Shown here: one piece after another, positions 36,239-45,820 of the stretch | Layout of the letters: every line of letters starts with the position of its first letter | How positions within the stretch are numbered: position 1 is the first letter of the stretch | DNA from: Methylocystaceae bacterium | GTDB lineage: Bacteria > Pseudomonadota > Alphaproteobacteria > Rhizobiales > Beijerinckiaceae | Length of the DNA stretch: 47,059 nucleotides | Assembly: GCA_009773555.1 (NCBI GenBank) | Contig: WSXZ01000026.1 | Coordinates: 1 to 47,059 of the forward strand | Reading direction: 5' to 3' | The notes under the pieces: generated by a model | Told to the model about the DNA's origin: nothing | Database searches by the model: none | Seen by the model: only the letters and a program-made list of their open reading frames with translations | Position numbers and translations under genes: made by a program

Positions 36239-36353
36239 CCTCGTGCTTCGAGACGCGAGCTTCTCTCGCTCCTCAGCATGAGGGCGAGGTTTGGGCGCCG
36301 CCGGCTTCCTCATCCTGAGGAGCCCGCGCAGCGGGCGTCTCGAAGGAGGAGGA
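36239..36353. repeat. Dispersed palindromic repeat pair, family A
   Basis: Inverted copies at 36239-36291 and 36307-36353 with CGAGACGCGAGC and CATCCTGAGGAGCCCGC-type ends, matching 6837-6983. It fills the thiL-nusB gap. Confidence 0.85.
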
Positions 36354-36373
36354 AGCCGCAGGCTGCGTTCCTG

Positions 36374-36826
36374 TCAACTCAACTCTTCGGCGCGCTCCTC
36401 ATGCGCGATCCTGTCGAGCACGGCGTTCACCATCCCCGACTCGGTCGGCCCGAAAAAGGCGCCGGCGACATCGACATATTCCTTGATGACGACGCGCGCC
36501 GGGACGTCCTTGCGCGACCGCAGTTCATAGACGCCGGCGCGCAGGGCGGCGCGCATGACGGACTCCAATCGCGACAGCGGCCAGCCGCCGGAAAGCGCGC
36601 GATCAATCTGCCGGTCGATCGCGACCTGGTCGGTCAGGACTCCTTGCAGCACGTCGCGAAAAAAGGCGGCGTCCGCCGGCTTATATTGCGCGCCTTCGAT
36701 CTCGCGTCCAATCCAGTGAGACTCGAACTCGGCGAAAATTTCGTTGAGCCCTTTGCCGGCGACTTCCATTTGGTAAAGCGCCTGCACGATCGCCAGACGC
36801 GACGCCGAGCGTTGATCGACGCTCAT
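36374..36826 (-). CDS. nusB: Transcription antitermination factor NusB
   Basis: 150 residues, all-helical. NusB binds boxA RNA with NusE (S10) and supports rRNA transcription. SASRLAIVQALYQMEVAG is the usual N-terminus; SVMRAALRAGVYELRSRKDV, VVIKEYVDVAGAFFG and GMVNAVLDRIAHE are the conserved C-terminal helices. The ATG overlaps the ribH stop by four bases, so the two are coupled. Confidence 0.95.
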   Translation of the reverse strand: MSVDQRSASRLAIVQALYQMEVAGKGLNEIFAEFESHWIGREIEGAQYKPADAAFFRDVLQGVLTDQVAIDRQIDRALSGGWPLSRLESVMRAALRAGVYELRSRKDVPARVVIKEYVDVAGAFFGPTESGMVNAVLDRIAHEERAEELS

Positions 36827-37305
36827 ACGACGCCCCGTTTGAGGCGCACGAGCGCGAGCGCCGCGCGCGCCGCGTCGGCGCCCTTGTCGCCCTGCTTGGG
36901 ATCGGCGCGCACGATGGCCTGCGCCTCGTTCTCGACGGTGAGCACGCCGTTGCCGAGCGGCAGGCGGCGCGAGACGGAAAGATTCATCAGCGCGCGCGTG
37001 CTTTCATTGGCGACGAGTTCGAAATGATAGGTCTCGCCGCGGATGACGCATCCAAGCGCAACGACGCCGTCATAGGGCGCGCCGGCGAGCTCAGCGTCGT
37101 CGAGCGCGATCGCGGCCGCTGTGGCGATCTCCAGCGCGCCGGGGACTTCGATCACCGTCGCCTGCGCCTGCAGCGCGCGCAACGCGTCAAGCGCGCCTTC
37201 ACGCAGCAGCGCGACGATTTGGCCGTTGAACTTCGTCGTGACGACGAGAATATGCGCGCCGGGCACGGGCGCGACGTCAGCGTCGTCGGGTGCAAAACCA
37301 GCCAT
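36823..37305 (-). CDS. ribH: 6,7-dimethyl-8-ribityllumazine synthase
   Basis: 160 residues. It condenses the pyrimidine and butanone phosphate to lumazine, the next-to-last step of riboflavin synthesis. VVTTKFNGQIVALLREGAL, VIEVPGALEIATAA, ALGCVIRGETYHFELVANES and LPLGNGVLTVENEAQA are the conserved segments; the active-site His lies in YHFE. The stop overlaps nusB. A 326-base gap with repeats separates it from ribE. Confidence 0.96.
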   Translation of the reverse strand: MAGFAPDDADVAPVPGAHILVVTTKFNGQIVALLREGALDALRALQAQATVIEVPGALEIATAAAIALDDAELAGAPYDGVVALGCVIRGETYHFELVANESTRALMNLSVSRRLPLGNGVLTVENEAQAIVRADPKQGDKGADAARAALALVRLKRGVV

Positions 37306-37631
37306 TCAGGCGACTCCAGGAGTGCACGCAACCCTCTCCCGCGGGGAGAGGGTTGGGCTGCGAAGCAGCCAAGCGAGGGTTAGCGTTCTCAATTGCAAAG
37401 GTGCGGGACGCGCCGCCACAGCGAACGCATTAACGCCGAGGCGCAAACCCCTCACCCGACACTGCCAAAAGCCCGTCGTTGACGACGGGCGTCCTTACAG
37501 ACGCCCTTTGGCCGGATCCCTCTCCCTGTGGGAGGGGGACGCCGCGAACCGATTATGGGCGCGTTATGTCACAGGAGCGACGCTCTGTCAGCCGATATGG
37601 CCGTTATACACATCCTCGCGTCAAACTCAGA
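37306..37631. repeat. Gap with palindromic repeats, family C
   Basis: The 326 bases between ribE and ribH hold a hairpin AACCCTCTCCC/GGGAGAGGGTT (37330-37354), a second GGCTGC/GCAGCC (37356-37370) and a degenerate copy near 37517-37545 (CCCTCTCCC then GGGAGGGGG). No gene is seen; ribBA, often near here in relatives, is absent. Confidence 0.75.
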
Positions 37632-38270
37632 CTACCGCGCTTCGCTCAACCTTGCCGCATAGCGCGCCATCAGATCGACTTCGATATTGAGCGCATCCCC
37701 TGCTCTGCGCGCGCCGAGCGTCGTAACGCTAAGCGTATGCGGAATGAGCAGCACGGAAAACCGCTCGCCTTCGACGTCATTCACCGTGAGCGAAACGCCG
37801 TCGAGCGCCACGGAGCCCTTCTTGGCGATGAAGCGCGACAGCTCTCGCGGCGCCTCGACCCAGAATCTGGACATGCTTGCTTCTTCAAACGGGCGTCCTT
37901 CGGGCGCCCTATCGCAGAAATCGTCGCGCGAAATGATGCGCGCGACGCCATCGACATGGCCGGTGACGATATGGCCGCCGAGTTCGTCGCCGATCTTCAA
38001 CGCGCGTTCGAGATTGACGCGCGTTCCGCAGGCCCATGTTCCGACCGTCGTCACCGCGAGCGTCTCGGCGGCGGCGTCGATCTCGAAGATCGTGCGCGCG
38101 CCCTCGCGCGCGACAGCGACGACCGTCAGGCACACGCCCGAGCAGGCGATGGAGGCGCCCAGAGCGATGCCGTCGGCATCGTATGAACAGGCGATGCGCA
38201 GACGGCGCAGTTCGCCGCGCGGCGTCATCGCAATAACTTCGCCCACATCGGTGACGATGCCGGTGAACAT
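37632..38270 (-). CDS. ribE: Riboflavin synthase, alpha chain
   Basis: 212 residues. It dismutates two lumazine molecules into riboflavin and a pyrimidine. Two barrel repeats are seen: [15 protein letters not shown] with SIACSGVCLTVV and VNLERAL, then GGHIVTGHVDGVARI with VALDGVSLTVNDVEG and LIPHTLSVTTLG. The start overlaps the ribD stop (TGATG). Confidence 0.96.
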   Translation of the reverse strand: MFTGIVTDVGEVIAMTPRGELRRLRIACSYDADGIALGASIACSGVCLTVVAVAREGARTIFEIDAAAETLAVTTVGTWACGTRVNLERALKIGDELGGHIVTGHVDGVARIISRDDFCDRAPEGRPFEEASMSRFWVEAPRELSRFIAKKGSVALDGVSLTVNDVEGERFSVLLIPHTLSVTTLGARRAGDALNIEVDLMARYAARLSEAR

Positions 38271-39400
38271 CAGTCGACCCGCGCGTATCGGGTCATCGTG
38301 TCGGCGCCGAGCGCGCGCGTTTCGATCAGACGGTAGCGAGAGTCGTCCTCGAGAGCGGCGCGCGCCGCAGGGGTCAGCGCCGGACGGCCTGCCCTCCCGA
38401 GCGGCTTGACCGCAGTGTGCAGGATGACCTCATCGGCAAGATCCGCGGCGAGCAGACTTTCGGCGACGCGCGGCCCGCCTTCGCTGAAGACGCGGGTGAC
38501 GCCACGATCTGCCAAAAGTCTTAGGGCGCTGGTAAGATCAAGCAGGCCTTCCCGCGTCGCGATGCGGACAACCTCTGCGCCGGTGGCGTTTTCAAACGCT
38601 TTGGCCGCTTCATCGGCGACGGCCGCTCCAGCGATCACGAGCAGCGGCGTTTCACGCGCCGTCGACGCCAGGCGCGATCGCGGCGACAGCGACAGCTTCT
38701 CGTCGAGCACGACGCGGAGCGGCTTGAGCCGCTGCATGCCCGGCAGGCGCACGGTCATCAGCGGATCGTCGTCGCGCGCCGTGCCGCCGCCGATCATGAT
38801 CGCGTCGTGCAGCGATCGCTGCACATGGGTGAAGGCGTCAGCGATAGGTCCGGTGATGTGCAGGCGCGGATCATGCGCGGCGCCTGCGGCGTAGCCGTCC
38901 GCAGTCATGGCCAACTTAAGCGTCATCATCGGGCGGCGACGGGTGACGCGTAAAACGTGCCCGAGATGATCGGCGCGCGCCGCAGCGGCGCCGGGACCAA
39001 TAAGGACGTCGATTCCCGCTGCGCGCAGCCGGGCGAAGCCGTCGCCAGAGACGCGCGGGTCCGGGTCCTCGAGGGCGGTGACGACGCGCGCGACGCCGCC
39101 GGCGATGATCGAGTCGACGCAAGGCGGCGTCGCCCCATGATGCGCGCAGGGCTCCAAAGTGACGTAAAGCGTCGCGCCGCGCGCCGCCTCGCCCGCCGCG
39201 GCCATGGCGATCGCCTCCGCATGCGGGCGCCCGCCCGGCGCGGTCCAGCCGCGGGCGATCACGACGCCGTCGCGCACAAGCAGCGCGCCGACCGCGGGAT
39301 TGGGCGCGGTGCGGCCCAAATTGCGCCGGCCGAGCGCAAGCGCCGCCGCCATATAGGCGTCGTCGGTCGCGCTTTGCGGAAAGGCCTCGTGGATCGTCAT
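38270..39400 (-). CDS. ribD: Bifunctional deaminase/reductase of riboflavin synthesis
   Basis: 376 residues. The deaminase part (1-150) has [10 protein letters not shown], the zinc motif RPHAEAIAM and [14 protein letters not shown]. The reductase part (160-376) has [33 protein letters not shown] and [17 protein letters not shown]. It converts diaminopyrimidine to the ribitylamino form in two steps. The start overlaps nrdR by four bases and the stop overlaps ribE by one, so the three are coupled. Confidence 0.97.
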   Translation of the reverse strand: MTIHEAFPQSATDDAYMAAALALGRRNLGRTAPNPAVGALLVRDGVVIARGWTAPGGRPHAEAIAMAAAGEAARGATLYVTLEPCAHHGATPPCVDSIIAGGVARVVTALEDPDPRVSGDGFARLRAAGIDVLIGPGAAAARADHLGHVLRVTRRRPMMTLKLAMTADGYAAGAAHDPRLHITGPIADAFTHVQRSLHDAIMIGGGTARDDDPLMTVRLPGMQRLKPLRVVLDEKLSLSPRSRLASTARETPLLVIAGAAVADEAAKAFENATGAEVVRIATREGLLDLTSALRLLADRGVTRVFSEGGPRVAESLLAADLADEVILHTAVKPLGRAGRPALTPAARAALEDDSRYRLIETRALGADTMTRYARVD

Positions 39401-39897
39401 GCCTTCTCTGGGTCGTCGGCGTCCGGTGCAAAAGCCGCGCCGTCGCCGCCGCTCTCCAATTCGTCGATCACCGCGGAGAAGTCGCGAACTTCGCGGAAGT
39501 CGCGATACACCGAGGCGAAACGCACATAGGCGACGGGGTCCAGCGAACGCAGGCCTTCGATGACCAATTCGCCGATCCGCTGACTTTCCACCTCGACTTC
39601 GCCGAGGCTTTCGAGCTGACGAACGATTCCGGAAATCATCTGCTCGACGCGGTCCGCCTCGACCGGACGCTTGCGCAAGGCGATTTCAACCGAGCGCGTC
39701 AGCTTGTCGCGATTGAATGGCGCCCGCCGACCCGACTTCTTGACGACGATGATTTCGCGCAGCTGCACGCGCTCAAAGGTCGTGAAGCGGCCGCCGCAAG
39801 TCGGACAGACGCGGCGACGCCGAATGCAGGACGAGTCCTCGGCAGGACGGGAGTCCTTCACCTGCGTGTCGACGGAACCGCAATAGGGACAGCGCAT
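39397..39897 (-). CDS. nrdR: Ribonucleotide reductase repressor NrdR
   Basis: 166 residues. NrdR senses dATP/ATP and represses ribonucleotide reductase genes. [20 protein letters not shown] and [16 protein letters not shown] form the zinc ribbon; the ATP-cone follows with [16 protein letters not shown] and [15 protein letters not shown] 39897 is at the zinc ribbon, as in the family; a longer frame upstream runs through a dispersed repeat. The C-terminus is acidic and slightly extended. Confidence 0.96.
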   Translation of the reverse strand: MRCPYCGSVDTQVKDSRPAEDSSCIRRRRVCPTCGGRFTTFERVQLREIIVVKKSGRRAPFNRDKLTRSVEIALRKRPVEADRVEQMISGIVRQLESLGEVEVESQRIGELVIEGLRSLDPVAYVRFASVYRDFREVRDFSAVIDELESGGDGAAFAPDADDPEKA

Positions 39898-39911
39898 GTC
39901 GGGCGCCTTTC

Positions 39912-40045
39912 CCCTCTCCCGCATGCGGGAGAGGGTGGCCCCGCGGAGCGGGGTCGGGTGAGGGCTATCACAGTCCATGCGACGGAGAGAACTCTCATCC
40001 GTCGCGCCTTCGACGTGGCGCCTTCTCCCGCAAGCGGGAAAAGGT
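39912..40045. repeat. Dispersed palindromic repeats, family C
   Basis: CCCTCTCCCGC/GCGGGAGAGGG at 39912-39935 followed by GGCCCCGC/GCGGGGTC, and a degenerate copy near 40018-40045 (CTTCTCCCGC/GCGGGAAAAGG). They lie between glyA and nrdR and resemble 37330-37370. Confidence 0.75.
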
Positions 40046-40057
40046 GGGACACCCCGC

Positions 40058-41313
40058 TCAATAGATCGGGAACTTCGCGGTCAGCGTGTGAACCTTTTCC
40101 TTCACCGCGGCTTCCGTCGCGGCGTTGCCTTCTTCGCCCTTCGAGGAGAGGCCGTCGACCCGACCTGTTTGAACTCGTTCTGGCCAAAGCCGCGCGACGT
40201 CGCCGCAGGCGAGCCGAGACGAATGCCGGAGGTGACGAAGGGCTTTTCCGGATCGAAGGGAATGCCGTTCTTGTTGCAGGTGATGTGGGCGCGGCCCAGC
40301 GCGGCTTCCGCCGCCTTGCCGGTGATCTTCTTGGGACGCAGATCGACGAGCATCAGATGATTGTCGGTGCCGCCCGAGACGATCGCAAGGCCCGCGTCGA
40401 CGAGCGTCTGCGCGAGCATTTGCGCATTGTCCTTGACCTGCTGCTGATAGGTCTTGAACTGCGGGGTCAGCGCCTCGCCGAACGCCACGGCCTTTCCGGC
40501 GATGACATGCATCAGCGGACCGCCCTGCAGGCCGGGGAAGACCGCCGAGTTGATCTTCTTGGCGATGGCCTCGTCGTTTGTCAGCACCATGCCGCCGCGC
40601 GGACCGCGCAGCGTCTTATGCGTCGTGGTGGTGACGACATGCGCATGCGGCAGCGGCGACGGATGAAGTCCCGCAGCGACCAGACCAGCGAAATGCGCCA
40701 TGTCCACCATGAAATAGGCGCCGACGCTGTCGGCGATCTTGCGGAAGCCTTCGAAGTCCCAGATACGGGAATAGCCGGAGCCGCCCGCGATGATGAGCTT
40801 CGGCTTATGCTCCTGGGCGAGCGCGGCGACCTGCTCCATATCGATGCGCTGATCGTCCTTGCGCACCGTGTAGCTCACCGGCTTGAACCAGCGGCCGGAG
40901 ACATTGACCGGCGACCCATGCGTCAGATGACCGCCGGCGGCGAGATCCAGCCCCATGAAGACGTCGCCCGGCTGAAGAAGCGCGAGGAACACCGCCTGAT
41001 TGGCCTGCGAGCCGGAGTTGGGCTGCACATTGGCGAAACCGCAGTCGAACAGCTTCTTGGCGCGGTCGATCGCGAGATTCTCGGCGATGTCGACAAATTG
41101 GCAGCCGCCGTAATAGCGCTTTCCGGGATAGCCCTCGGCATATTTGTTGGTAAGAACCGAGCCTTGGGCCTCCAGCACCGCCTTGGAGACAATGTTCTCC
41201 GACGCGATCAGTTCGATCTCGTGCCTCTGGCGGCCGAGTTCGAGTTCGATCGCCTTCGCGATTTCCGGATCGGAAGCGCTGAGGGAGGCGGTGAAGAAAC
41301 CGGATTGGCTCAT
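40058..41313 (-). pseudogene. glyA: Serine hydroxymethyltransferase gene with broken C-terminus
   Basis: Residues 1 to about 385 are a normal Gly[29 protein letters not shown], the PLP lysine in [15 protein letters not shown] and [16 protein letters not shown]. The frame then reads [18 protein letters not shown] and stops at 40102. The proper end, [12 protein letters not shown] with [15 protein letters not shown], lies in another frame to a TGA at 40058. About 19 bases (the segment between QVG and VDGL) seem lost near 40155-40162. GlyA makes glycine and methylene-THF from serine and starts the serine cycle of type II methanotrophs, so a broken copy implies an assembly fault or a second gene. 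AGAGG precedes the ATG. Confidence 0.85.
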
Positions 41314-41692
41314 TGGAATGGACCTCTATGCCGAACGGCGCTGAACGAAAACAAAAACCGGCTCCCGGTCTTAATCGGCGAAGCCGGTTCTTAGGACGCG
41401 CATCGTGAGACGCGTCGCTTATCACGGCGAAGCCGCGACGGGAAGAGCGGCCGTCGTCGCGGTCTAAGGCCACGGCAAGTCTCGCGCGGGCTTCGTCAGC
41501 CCAGTTTTGTTGTGGGGGCTTTGGGTGGGCCGCGCAAGCTTCGCGCGCCAGCGTCTCCGTTTCCTGAAGCGCCAAAATGACGCATGTTGCGCTCGCCCAC
41601 AAAAGCCAGAAATAACGCGTTGCCGCGTCGCCATATTTTCGCTTCAAACGAGCGTTTGAATTTCAATCAGTCGTTTTAAACGGAGGTTCGTC
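41314..41692 (-). other. Structured glyA leader with terminator-like hairpin
   Basis: 379 bases between glyA and the divergent gene at 41693. On the minus strand, AACCGGCT/AGCCGGTT (41356-41389) is followed by TTTTTGTTTT, an intrinsic terminator in the glyA leader 38 bases before its ATG. Upstream are two more hairpins: GACGCG/CGCGTC near 41395-41417 and CCGCGACG/CGTCGCGG near 41434-41464. No gene is visible, so attenuation of glyA by a riboswitch or leader RNA is possible. I cannot assign it to a known riboswitch class. Confidence 0.5.
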
Positions 41693-42229
41693 ATGATGAG
41701 CGATCATCTGGAAACAAAATTTGCAGCGCTTAGCGCCAAGTCGCGCAGGCTGCTCATCGATGCCGCGGTCTGCTTCGTCGCGACCTGGCTTATCGCTTTC
41801 CTGCCGCCACAATGGAAGAATGGCGAAGCGCTGAAGGAAATCGCTTTCACGACCGACCCGGTGAGCGGCAAAATCATCGACCGGATCGATTCCGCGGAGA
41901 CGGAGCGCCCATCCTTGAAGTTGAAAAACGCTTCGCCGGCTCCGGCGCTGTTCGCCGTCTATCCGCAGGAGCGCATCTCGGATTGGTCGATCGAAGCCGC
42001 CGCTGAAAAGACGGAGACGATCCCTGCGCCCCCGACCACAAACGCCGAGCCGCCCGCCTCTCCCCAGACCATGGACGAGAAAGCGGAGCACCAGGAACGG
42101 AACCTGTTGGCCAAGCTCGACCCGACAGGGCTCTCATCCAAATTGGCTCCGCTCGGCCGCAAGGCGTGGAATAGCGCAACATCGCTCGGCGGCGCAGTGT
42201 CTAGCCTCGTCAACATATATCCTTTTTGA
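41693..42229 (+). CDS. Membrane-anchored hypothetical protein
   Basis: 178 residues. One membrane helix at about 20-40 (LLIDAAVCFVATWLIAFLPP) with a short cytoplasmic N-terminus, then a polar region with Pro/Ala/Glu-rich sequence at about 105-135. GGAGG precedes a pair of ATG codons. I do not recognise the family. The broken TetR gene follows 10 bases later and may have been co-transcribed. Confidence 0.7.
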   Translation: MMSDHLETKFAALSAKSRRLLIDAAVCFVATWLIAFLPPQWKNGEALKEIAFTTDPVSGKIIDRIDSAETERPSLKLKNASPAPALFAVYPQERISDWSIEAAAEKTETIPAPPTTNAEPPASPQTMDEKAEHQERNLLAKLDPTGLSSKLAPLGRKAWNSATSLGGAVSSLVNIYPF

Positions 42230-42239
42230 GGATGACGCC

Positions 42240-42861
42240 TTGAGTAATCTGGATCAGACGCGCGTCGCGTCTCGCTCGACTGAGACGACTCGCGCTGCGC
42301 TCATCAAAGCGGCGACGTCGGTCTTCGCGGAATATGGGTATGACGGCGGCTCGGTGCGGCTCATCACCCAAAGGGCGATGGCCAACCAGGCGGCCCGGAC
42401 TTTATCGCGAGGTGCTGATCGCTGCGACGCGGGCCTTCGAAGAGAATGCGTTCTTGGACCCCGAAGAACTCGACGCGCTTTCGCCTGATGACGCGCTCCG
42501 GCGCTATCTGCATCAATTTCTGCTGCCGCTCGTCAAGCGCGATCGCGTCAGCCGCTTTCTGCGCATCTTCGCCTGGGAAAGCGTGCAGCCGAGCGAAGTC
42601 TTCAGCGCCTTCATCGCGCATTCGCCGCCCCGCATCTTTCGTTTGGCGGAACGGGTCGTACGGCGATTCCTGCCGCAAGACGCCTCTGCGGAGACCGTCA
42701 CATTCGCGATGCTGTGGCTCGCCCAGCAGCCGATGTTCTTCGTGCGAGACGCGGAGCGGCTGGCGCAGCCGCCCTTCTCGCTCAAATTCGACGAAGACGC
42801 GCTCGAGCGGCTCGTCGACACGCTGGCGGGCTTAAGTCTTCGTGGACTCGCCGGAGTCTAA
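42240..42861 (+). pseudogene. TetR-family regulator gene with deletion in the DNA-binding domain
   Basis: The first frame (TTG start, GAGGA upstream) reads TTRAALIKAATSVFAEYGYD and GGSVRLITQRAMANQAA, a TetR helix-turn-helix. It then changes; the remainder GLYREVLIAATRAFEENAFL to the end at 42861 is in another frame. TetR proteins have about nine residues between these parts (the NYHFGGK type segment). About 26 bases appear lost near 42391-42398, which removes the recognition-helix end and shifts the frame. The ligand domain is otherwise intact. A true product would not bind DNA. Confidence 0.8.
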
Positions 42862-42911
42862 ACCTGACCAATCGCTCCCGTCCGCTCGCGGCGCGTCTTA
42901 AGGGAACAAAC

Positions 42912-43055
42912 ATGACAGCTCTGCTGCACAGCAATTATTTCTCCGCGGTCCTGACCGAGACCCAAAAGGCTCTGGAGTTCTCCGCAAACGTCCTCATTCT
43001 CGCCGCGACCGTGGCGCTCGTCGGGGCGTTCTTGGCGCTGATCAAGGGCGCCTAG
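42912..43055 (+). CDS. Small membrane protein (47 aa)
   Basis: MTALLHSNYFSAVLTETQKA followed by one membrane helix (ANVLILAATVALVGAFLALI). AGGGA lies eight bases before the ATG. Not recognised. It follows the TetR gene by about 50 bases. Confidence 0.55.
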   Translation: MTALLHSNYFSAVLTETQKALEFSANVLILAATVALVGAFLALIKGA

Positions 43056-43140
43056 CCCTTTGCGCCGGCCGGGCGCCGCGTTCTTGTCGTCGTCGCGCAA
43101 ACAAGGCATGTTTCAACTCGCCCCAAGCAACACATGGGTG

Positions 43141-43491
43141 ATGAAAGTGAACATTGCAGCGACGTTGTTAGCGGTTGCGACCGCCTCGGTTTTTGCAAAC
43201 TTGGCGCAAGCGAAGCCTTTGACGCTGCTCTGCCGCCATAGCGACAATCTCTATGCAGCCCCTTATATGGTGGCCTATTCCCCGATCAGTTCGACGCTCG
43301 CGATAGTGGACGATGGACGAACCGACGCATACGCCGTCGAAGACGTGACAAGAGACAACGGGGGATACATCATTCAGGCCTATGGCAAGCTGCTGAACGC
43401 GCACATTACGCTGATCACTTCGCTTCCGAGGCAAATCCTTTATTCGGGCGCCTTCACCAACGACGTCTTCGCGATCGATTACTGCAGGTGA
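43141..43491 (+). CDS. Small exported hypothetical protein
   Basis: 116 residues with a signal peptide (AATLLAVATASVFANLAQA). The mature part has TLLCRHSDN near its start and a final IDYCR, so a single disulfide is likely. I do not recognise a family. The ribosome binding site is weak. Confidence 0.65.
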   Translation: MKVNIAATLLAVATASVFANLAQAKPLTLLCRHSDNLYAAPYMVAYSPISSTLAIVDDGRTDAYAVEDVTRDNGGYIIQAYGKLLNAHITLITSLPRQILYSGAFTNDVFAIDYCR

Positions 43492-43519
43492 GCGGTTTTT
43501 CTTCGCCGCTGTTGGCGGC

Positions 43520-45103
43520 CTACGCCGCTCGCTTCTGATAGTCCTTCACATCCGAGAATGTGATCGCCGGATTGCGTTCGGCGTCATAGTTGAGCTGGAA
43601 CGCCGACGAACTCATGAACACCGGCGACCCGTCGAGATCGTCGGCAATGCTGGAGCCGTTCGAATCGATGAAGCTTTTCAGCTTCGCCGGGTCGTCAGAT
43701 GCGATCCAGCGGCAGATGGCGAAGCGCGACTGCTCATAGCGCGTCTGCAATCCATATTCCCCCTCGAGCCGCGTCGCGAGCACATCGAGCTGCAGCGCGC
43801 CGACGACGCCGACGATCGAACCCGAGCCGTCATGTGGCGTGAAGACCTGCACGACGCCCTCTTCCGCAAGCTGCTGCAAGGCTTCACGCAGCTTCTTGGC
43901 CTTCATGGCGTCGCCGATGAGAATGCGGCGCAGAATTTCCGGCGCGAAGCTCGGCACGCCGCGAAAGACGATCTCCTCGCCCTCGGTCAGCGTGTCGCCG
44001 ATGCGCAGTTGTCCGTGATTGGGCAGGCCCACAACGTCGCCGGCGTATGCTTCGTCGGCGATCGAGCGATCGCGCGCGAAAAAGAATTGCGGCGCGTTGA
44101 TTGGAATGTTCTTGCCGGTGCGAATGAGCTTCGCCTTCATGCCGCGCGTGAGCCTGCCCGAGCAGACGCGCATGAAGGCGATGCGATCGCGATGGTTGGG
44201 GTCCATGTTCGCCTGGATCTTGAAGACGAAGCCGGTCATCTTCGGCTCCTTCGCCTCCACCAGACGCTTGTCCGCCTCCTGCGCGCGCGGGCTCGGCGCA
44301 TATTCAGCCATGGCGTCGATCAGATCGCGGACGCCAAAGTTGCGCAGCGCGCTGCCGAAAAAGACCGGCGTCAGATGTCCCTCGCGGAACGCCGAAAGAT
44401 CGAAGGGCTTGTTGCCTTCTTCGGCGAGCATCGCCTCCTCTCGCCATGCATCCGCGCCGCCTGGCAGGAGCGTGTCGAAGAGCGGATCATCGAGCCCGCT
44501 GGTTTGCAGCAGCTCGGCGTCCTCATCGATCCGGCGCACGGTTTTCGTGGCGAAACGATAGGTGCCGGCGAAGCTTCTGCCCGAACCGATCGGCCAGGTG
44601 ATCGGCGTCGCGTCAAGCGCGAGAGTCTTCTCGATTTCGTCGATGAGATCGAAAGGATCGCGCGCCTCGCGGTCGAGCTTGTTGATGAAGGTGACGATCG
44701 GAATGTCGCGCAGGCGGCAGACTTCAAAGAGCTTGCGCGTGCGCGCCTCGATGCCCTTGGCGGCGTCGATCACCATCACCGCGGCGTCGACGGCGGACAG
44801 CGTGCGATAGGTGTCTTCCGAAAAGTCCTCGTGGCCCGGCGTATCCAAGAGATTGAAGACGCAACCGCCGTATTCGAAGGTCATCACCGAGGTGACGACC
44901 GAGATTCCGCGCTCGCGCTCGATGCTCATCCAGTCCGAGCGCGTCTGCTGAGCGTTGCGCTTGGCCTTGACGGCGCCGGCAAGCTGGATCGCGCCGCCGA
45001 AGAGCAGAAGCTTTTCGGTGAGCGTCGTCTTGCCGGCGTCGGGATGCGAGATGATCGCGAAGGTGCGTCGGCGTGAAACGGGATCGTTGGCGGGGGTTGT
45101 CAA
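43520..45103 (-). CDS. prfC: Peptide chain release factor 3
   Basis: 527 residues. RF3 is a GTPase that removes RF1/RF2 from the ribosome. SRRRTFAIISHPDAGKTTLT is the P-loop region, RGISVVTSVMTFEY switch I, DTPGHEDFSEDTYR switch II and FINKLDREARDP the NKxD motif. The C-terminal domain ends SFIDSNGSSIADDLDGSPVF, typical of the family. The start is a TTG; no ATG or good ribosome binding site lies in frame near it, so the exact N-terminus is uncertain by several residues. Confidence 0.96.
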   Translation of the reverse strand: MTTPANDPVSRRRTFAIISHPDAGKTTLTEKLLLFGGAIQLAGAVKAKRNAQQTRSDWMSIERERGISVVTSVMTFEYGGCVFNLLDTPGHEDFSEDTYRTLSAVDAAVMVIDAAKGIEARTRKLFEVCRLRDIPIVTFINKLDREARDPFDLIDEIEKTLALDATPITWPIGSGRSFAGTYRFATKTVRRIDEDAELLQTSGLDDPLFDTLLPGGADAWREEAMLAEEGNKPFDLSAFREGHLTPVFFGSALRNFGVRDLIDAMAEYAPSPRAQEADKRLVEAKEPKMTGFVFKIQANMDPNHRDRIAFMRVCSGRLTRGMKAKLIRTGKNIPINAPQFFFARDRSIADEAYAGDVVGLPNHGQLRIGDTLTEGEEIVFRGVPSFAPEILRRILIGDAMKAKKLREALQQLAEEGVVQVFTPHDGSGSIVGVVGALQLDVLATRLEGEYGLQTRYEQSRFAICRWIASDDPAKLKSFIDSNGSSIADDLDGSPVFMSSSAFQLNYDAERNPAITFSDVKDYQKRAA

Positions 45104-45216
45104 TGCACTGTCGGTTGTGAGGGAAACGCTTGAAGACGACTTAATGGCAAGCGAGGCTCACTGCAATCTTGCTTCATTAGAGGCCGAGGCATCATCGATC
45201 GCTGCCAAGCGCGCCT

Positions 45217-45807
45217 TCAGGCAAAATCCGCCGCCAGCGATGCGCGCGTCGCTTCCGACAAAACAGCCATATGGCTGTAGTTGGGATGCGACAGGCCCAA
45301 AATCACCCGCGTGTTCGGCTCCCTGAACGCCGCAATCTGCGCCTCCGTAAAGGGAAAGTGCACGAATTGCACGCTGCTGGCCTTGCCTTCAGCCGTGGTG
45401 CGATCCTGATCCTGCTCGGCCTTGCCGACGACGCGCTCGCCGCCGACTTCGATGGAGGCCGTCTCCTCGACGCCGCCGAGTTGCGACAATACGCGCGCCC
45501 GCCGCAATGCGTCGTCGATCTCAATCATGAACGTCGCGACGAGTTCCTTGCCTTTCGGCACCAGCGGATTATAGGCCGCAAGCTCATCGGCGATCTGCGT
45601 CTCGCCGCCTTTTTCAATGTGCAGCATCTCCTGCACCTGTATCCACATCGTGTCGAAATTCTCGAAGTAGAAGGTGACGTAAGGTCCGACCTCGACCCGG
45701 CGGTTGCGCTTGATCGCGGTGAGGCGCTTGCGATGCTCGGCGCGGTCCTTGGCATATTCCGCCCAGGGGAGGATATCGGCGCGGGTCAGTTCGTGACGGC
45801 TCGTCAT
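45217..45807 (-). CDS. DUF3501 family protein
   Basis: 196 residues. LTRADILPWAEYAKDRAEHR, VGPYVTFYFENFDTMWIQVQ and EYNPLVPKGKELVATFM-type segments (here AAYNPLVPKGKELVATFMIE) match DUF3501. From memory these genes often follow a (Fe-S)-binding oxidoreductase and sometimes a rubrerythrin; the same pair is seen here, with the oxidoreductase upstream on the same strand. Function is not established. Cytoplasmic by sequence. Confidence 0.82.
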   Translation of the reverse strand: MTSRHELTRADILPWAEYAKDRAEHRKRLTAIKRNRRVEVGPYVTFYFENFDTMWIQVQEMLHIEKGGETQIADELAAYNPLVPKGKELVATFMIEIDDALRRARVLSQLGGVEETASIEVGGERVVGKAEQDQDRTTAEGKASSVQFVHFPFTEAQIAAFREPNTRVILGLSHPNYSHMAVLSEATRASLAADFA

Positions 45808-45820
45808 CTTCTTGGTGCTC

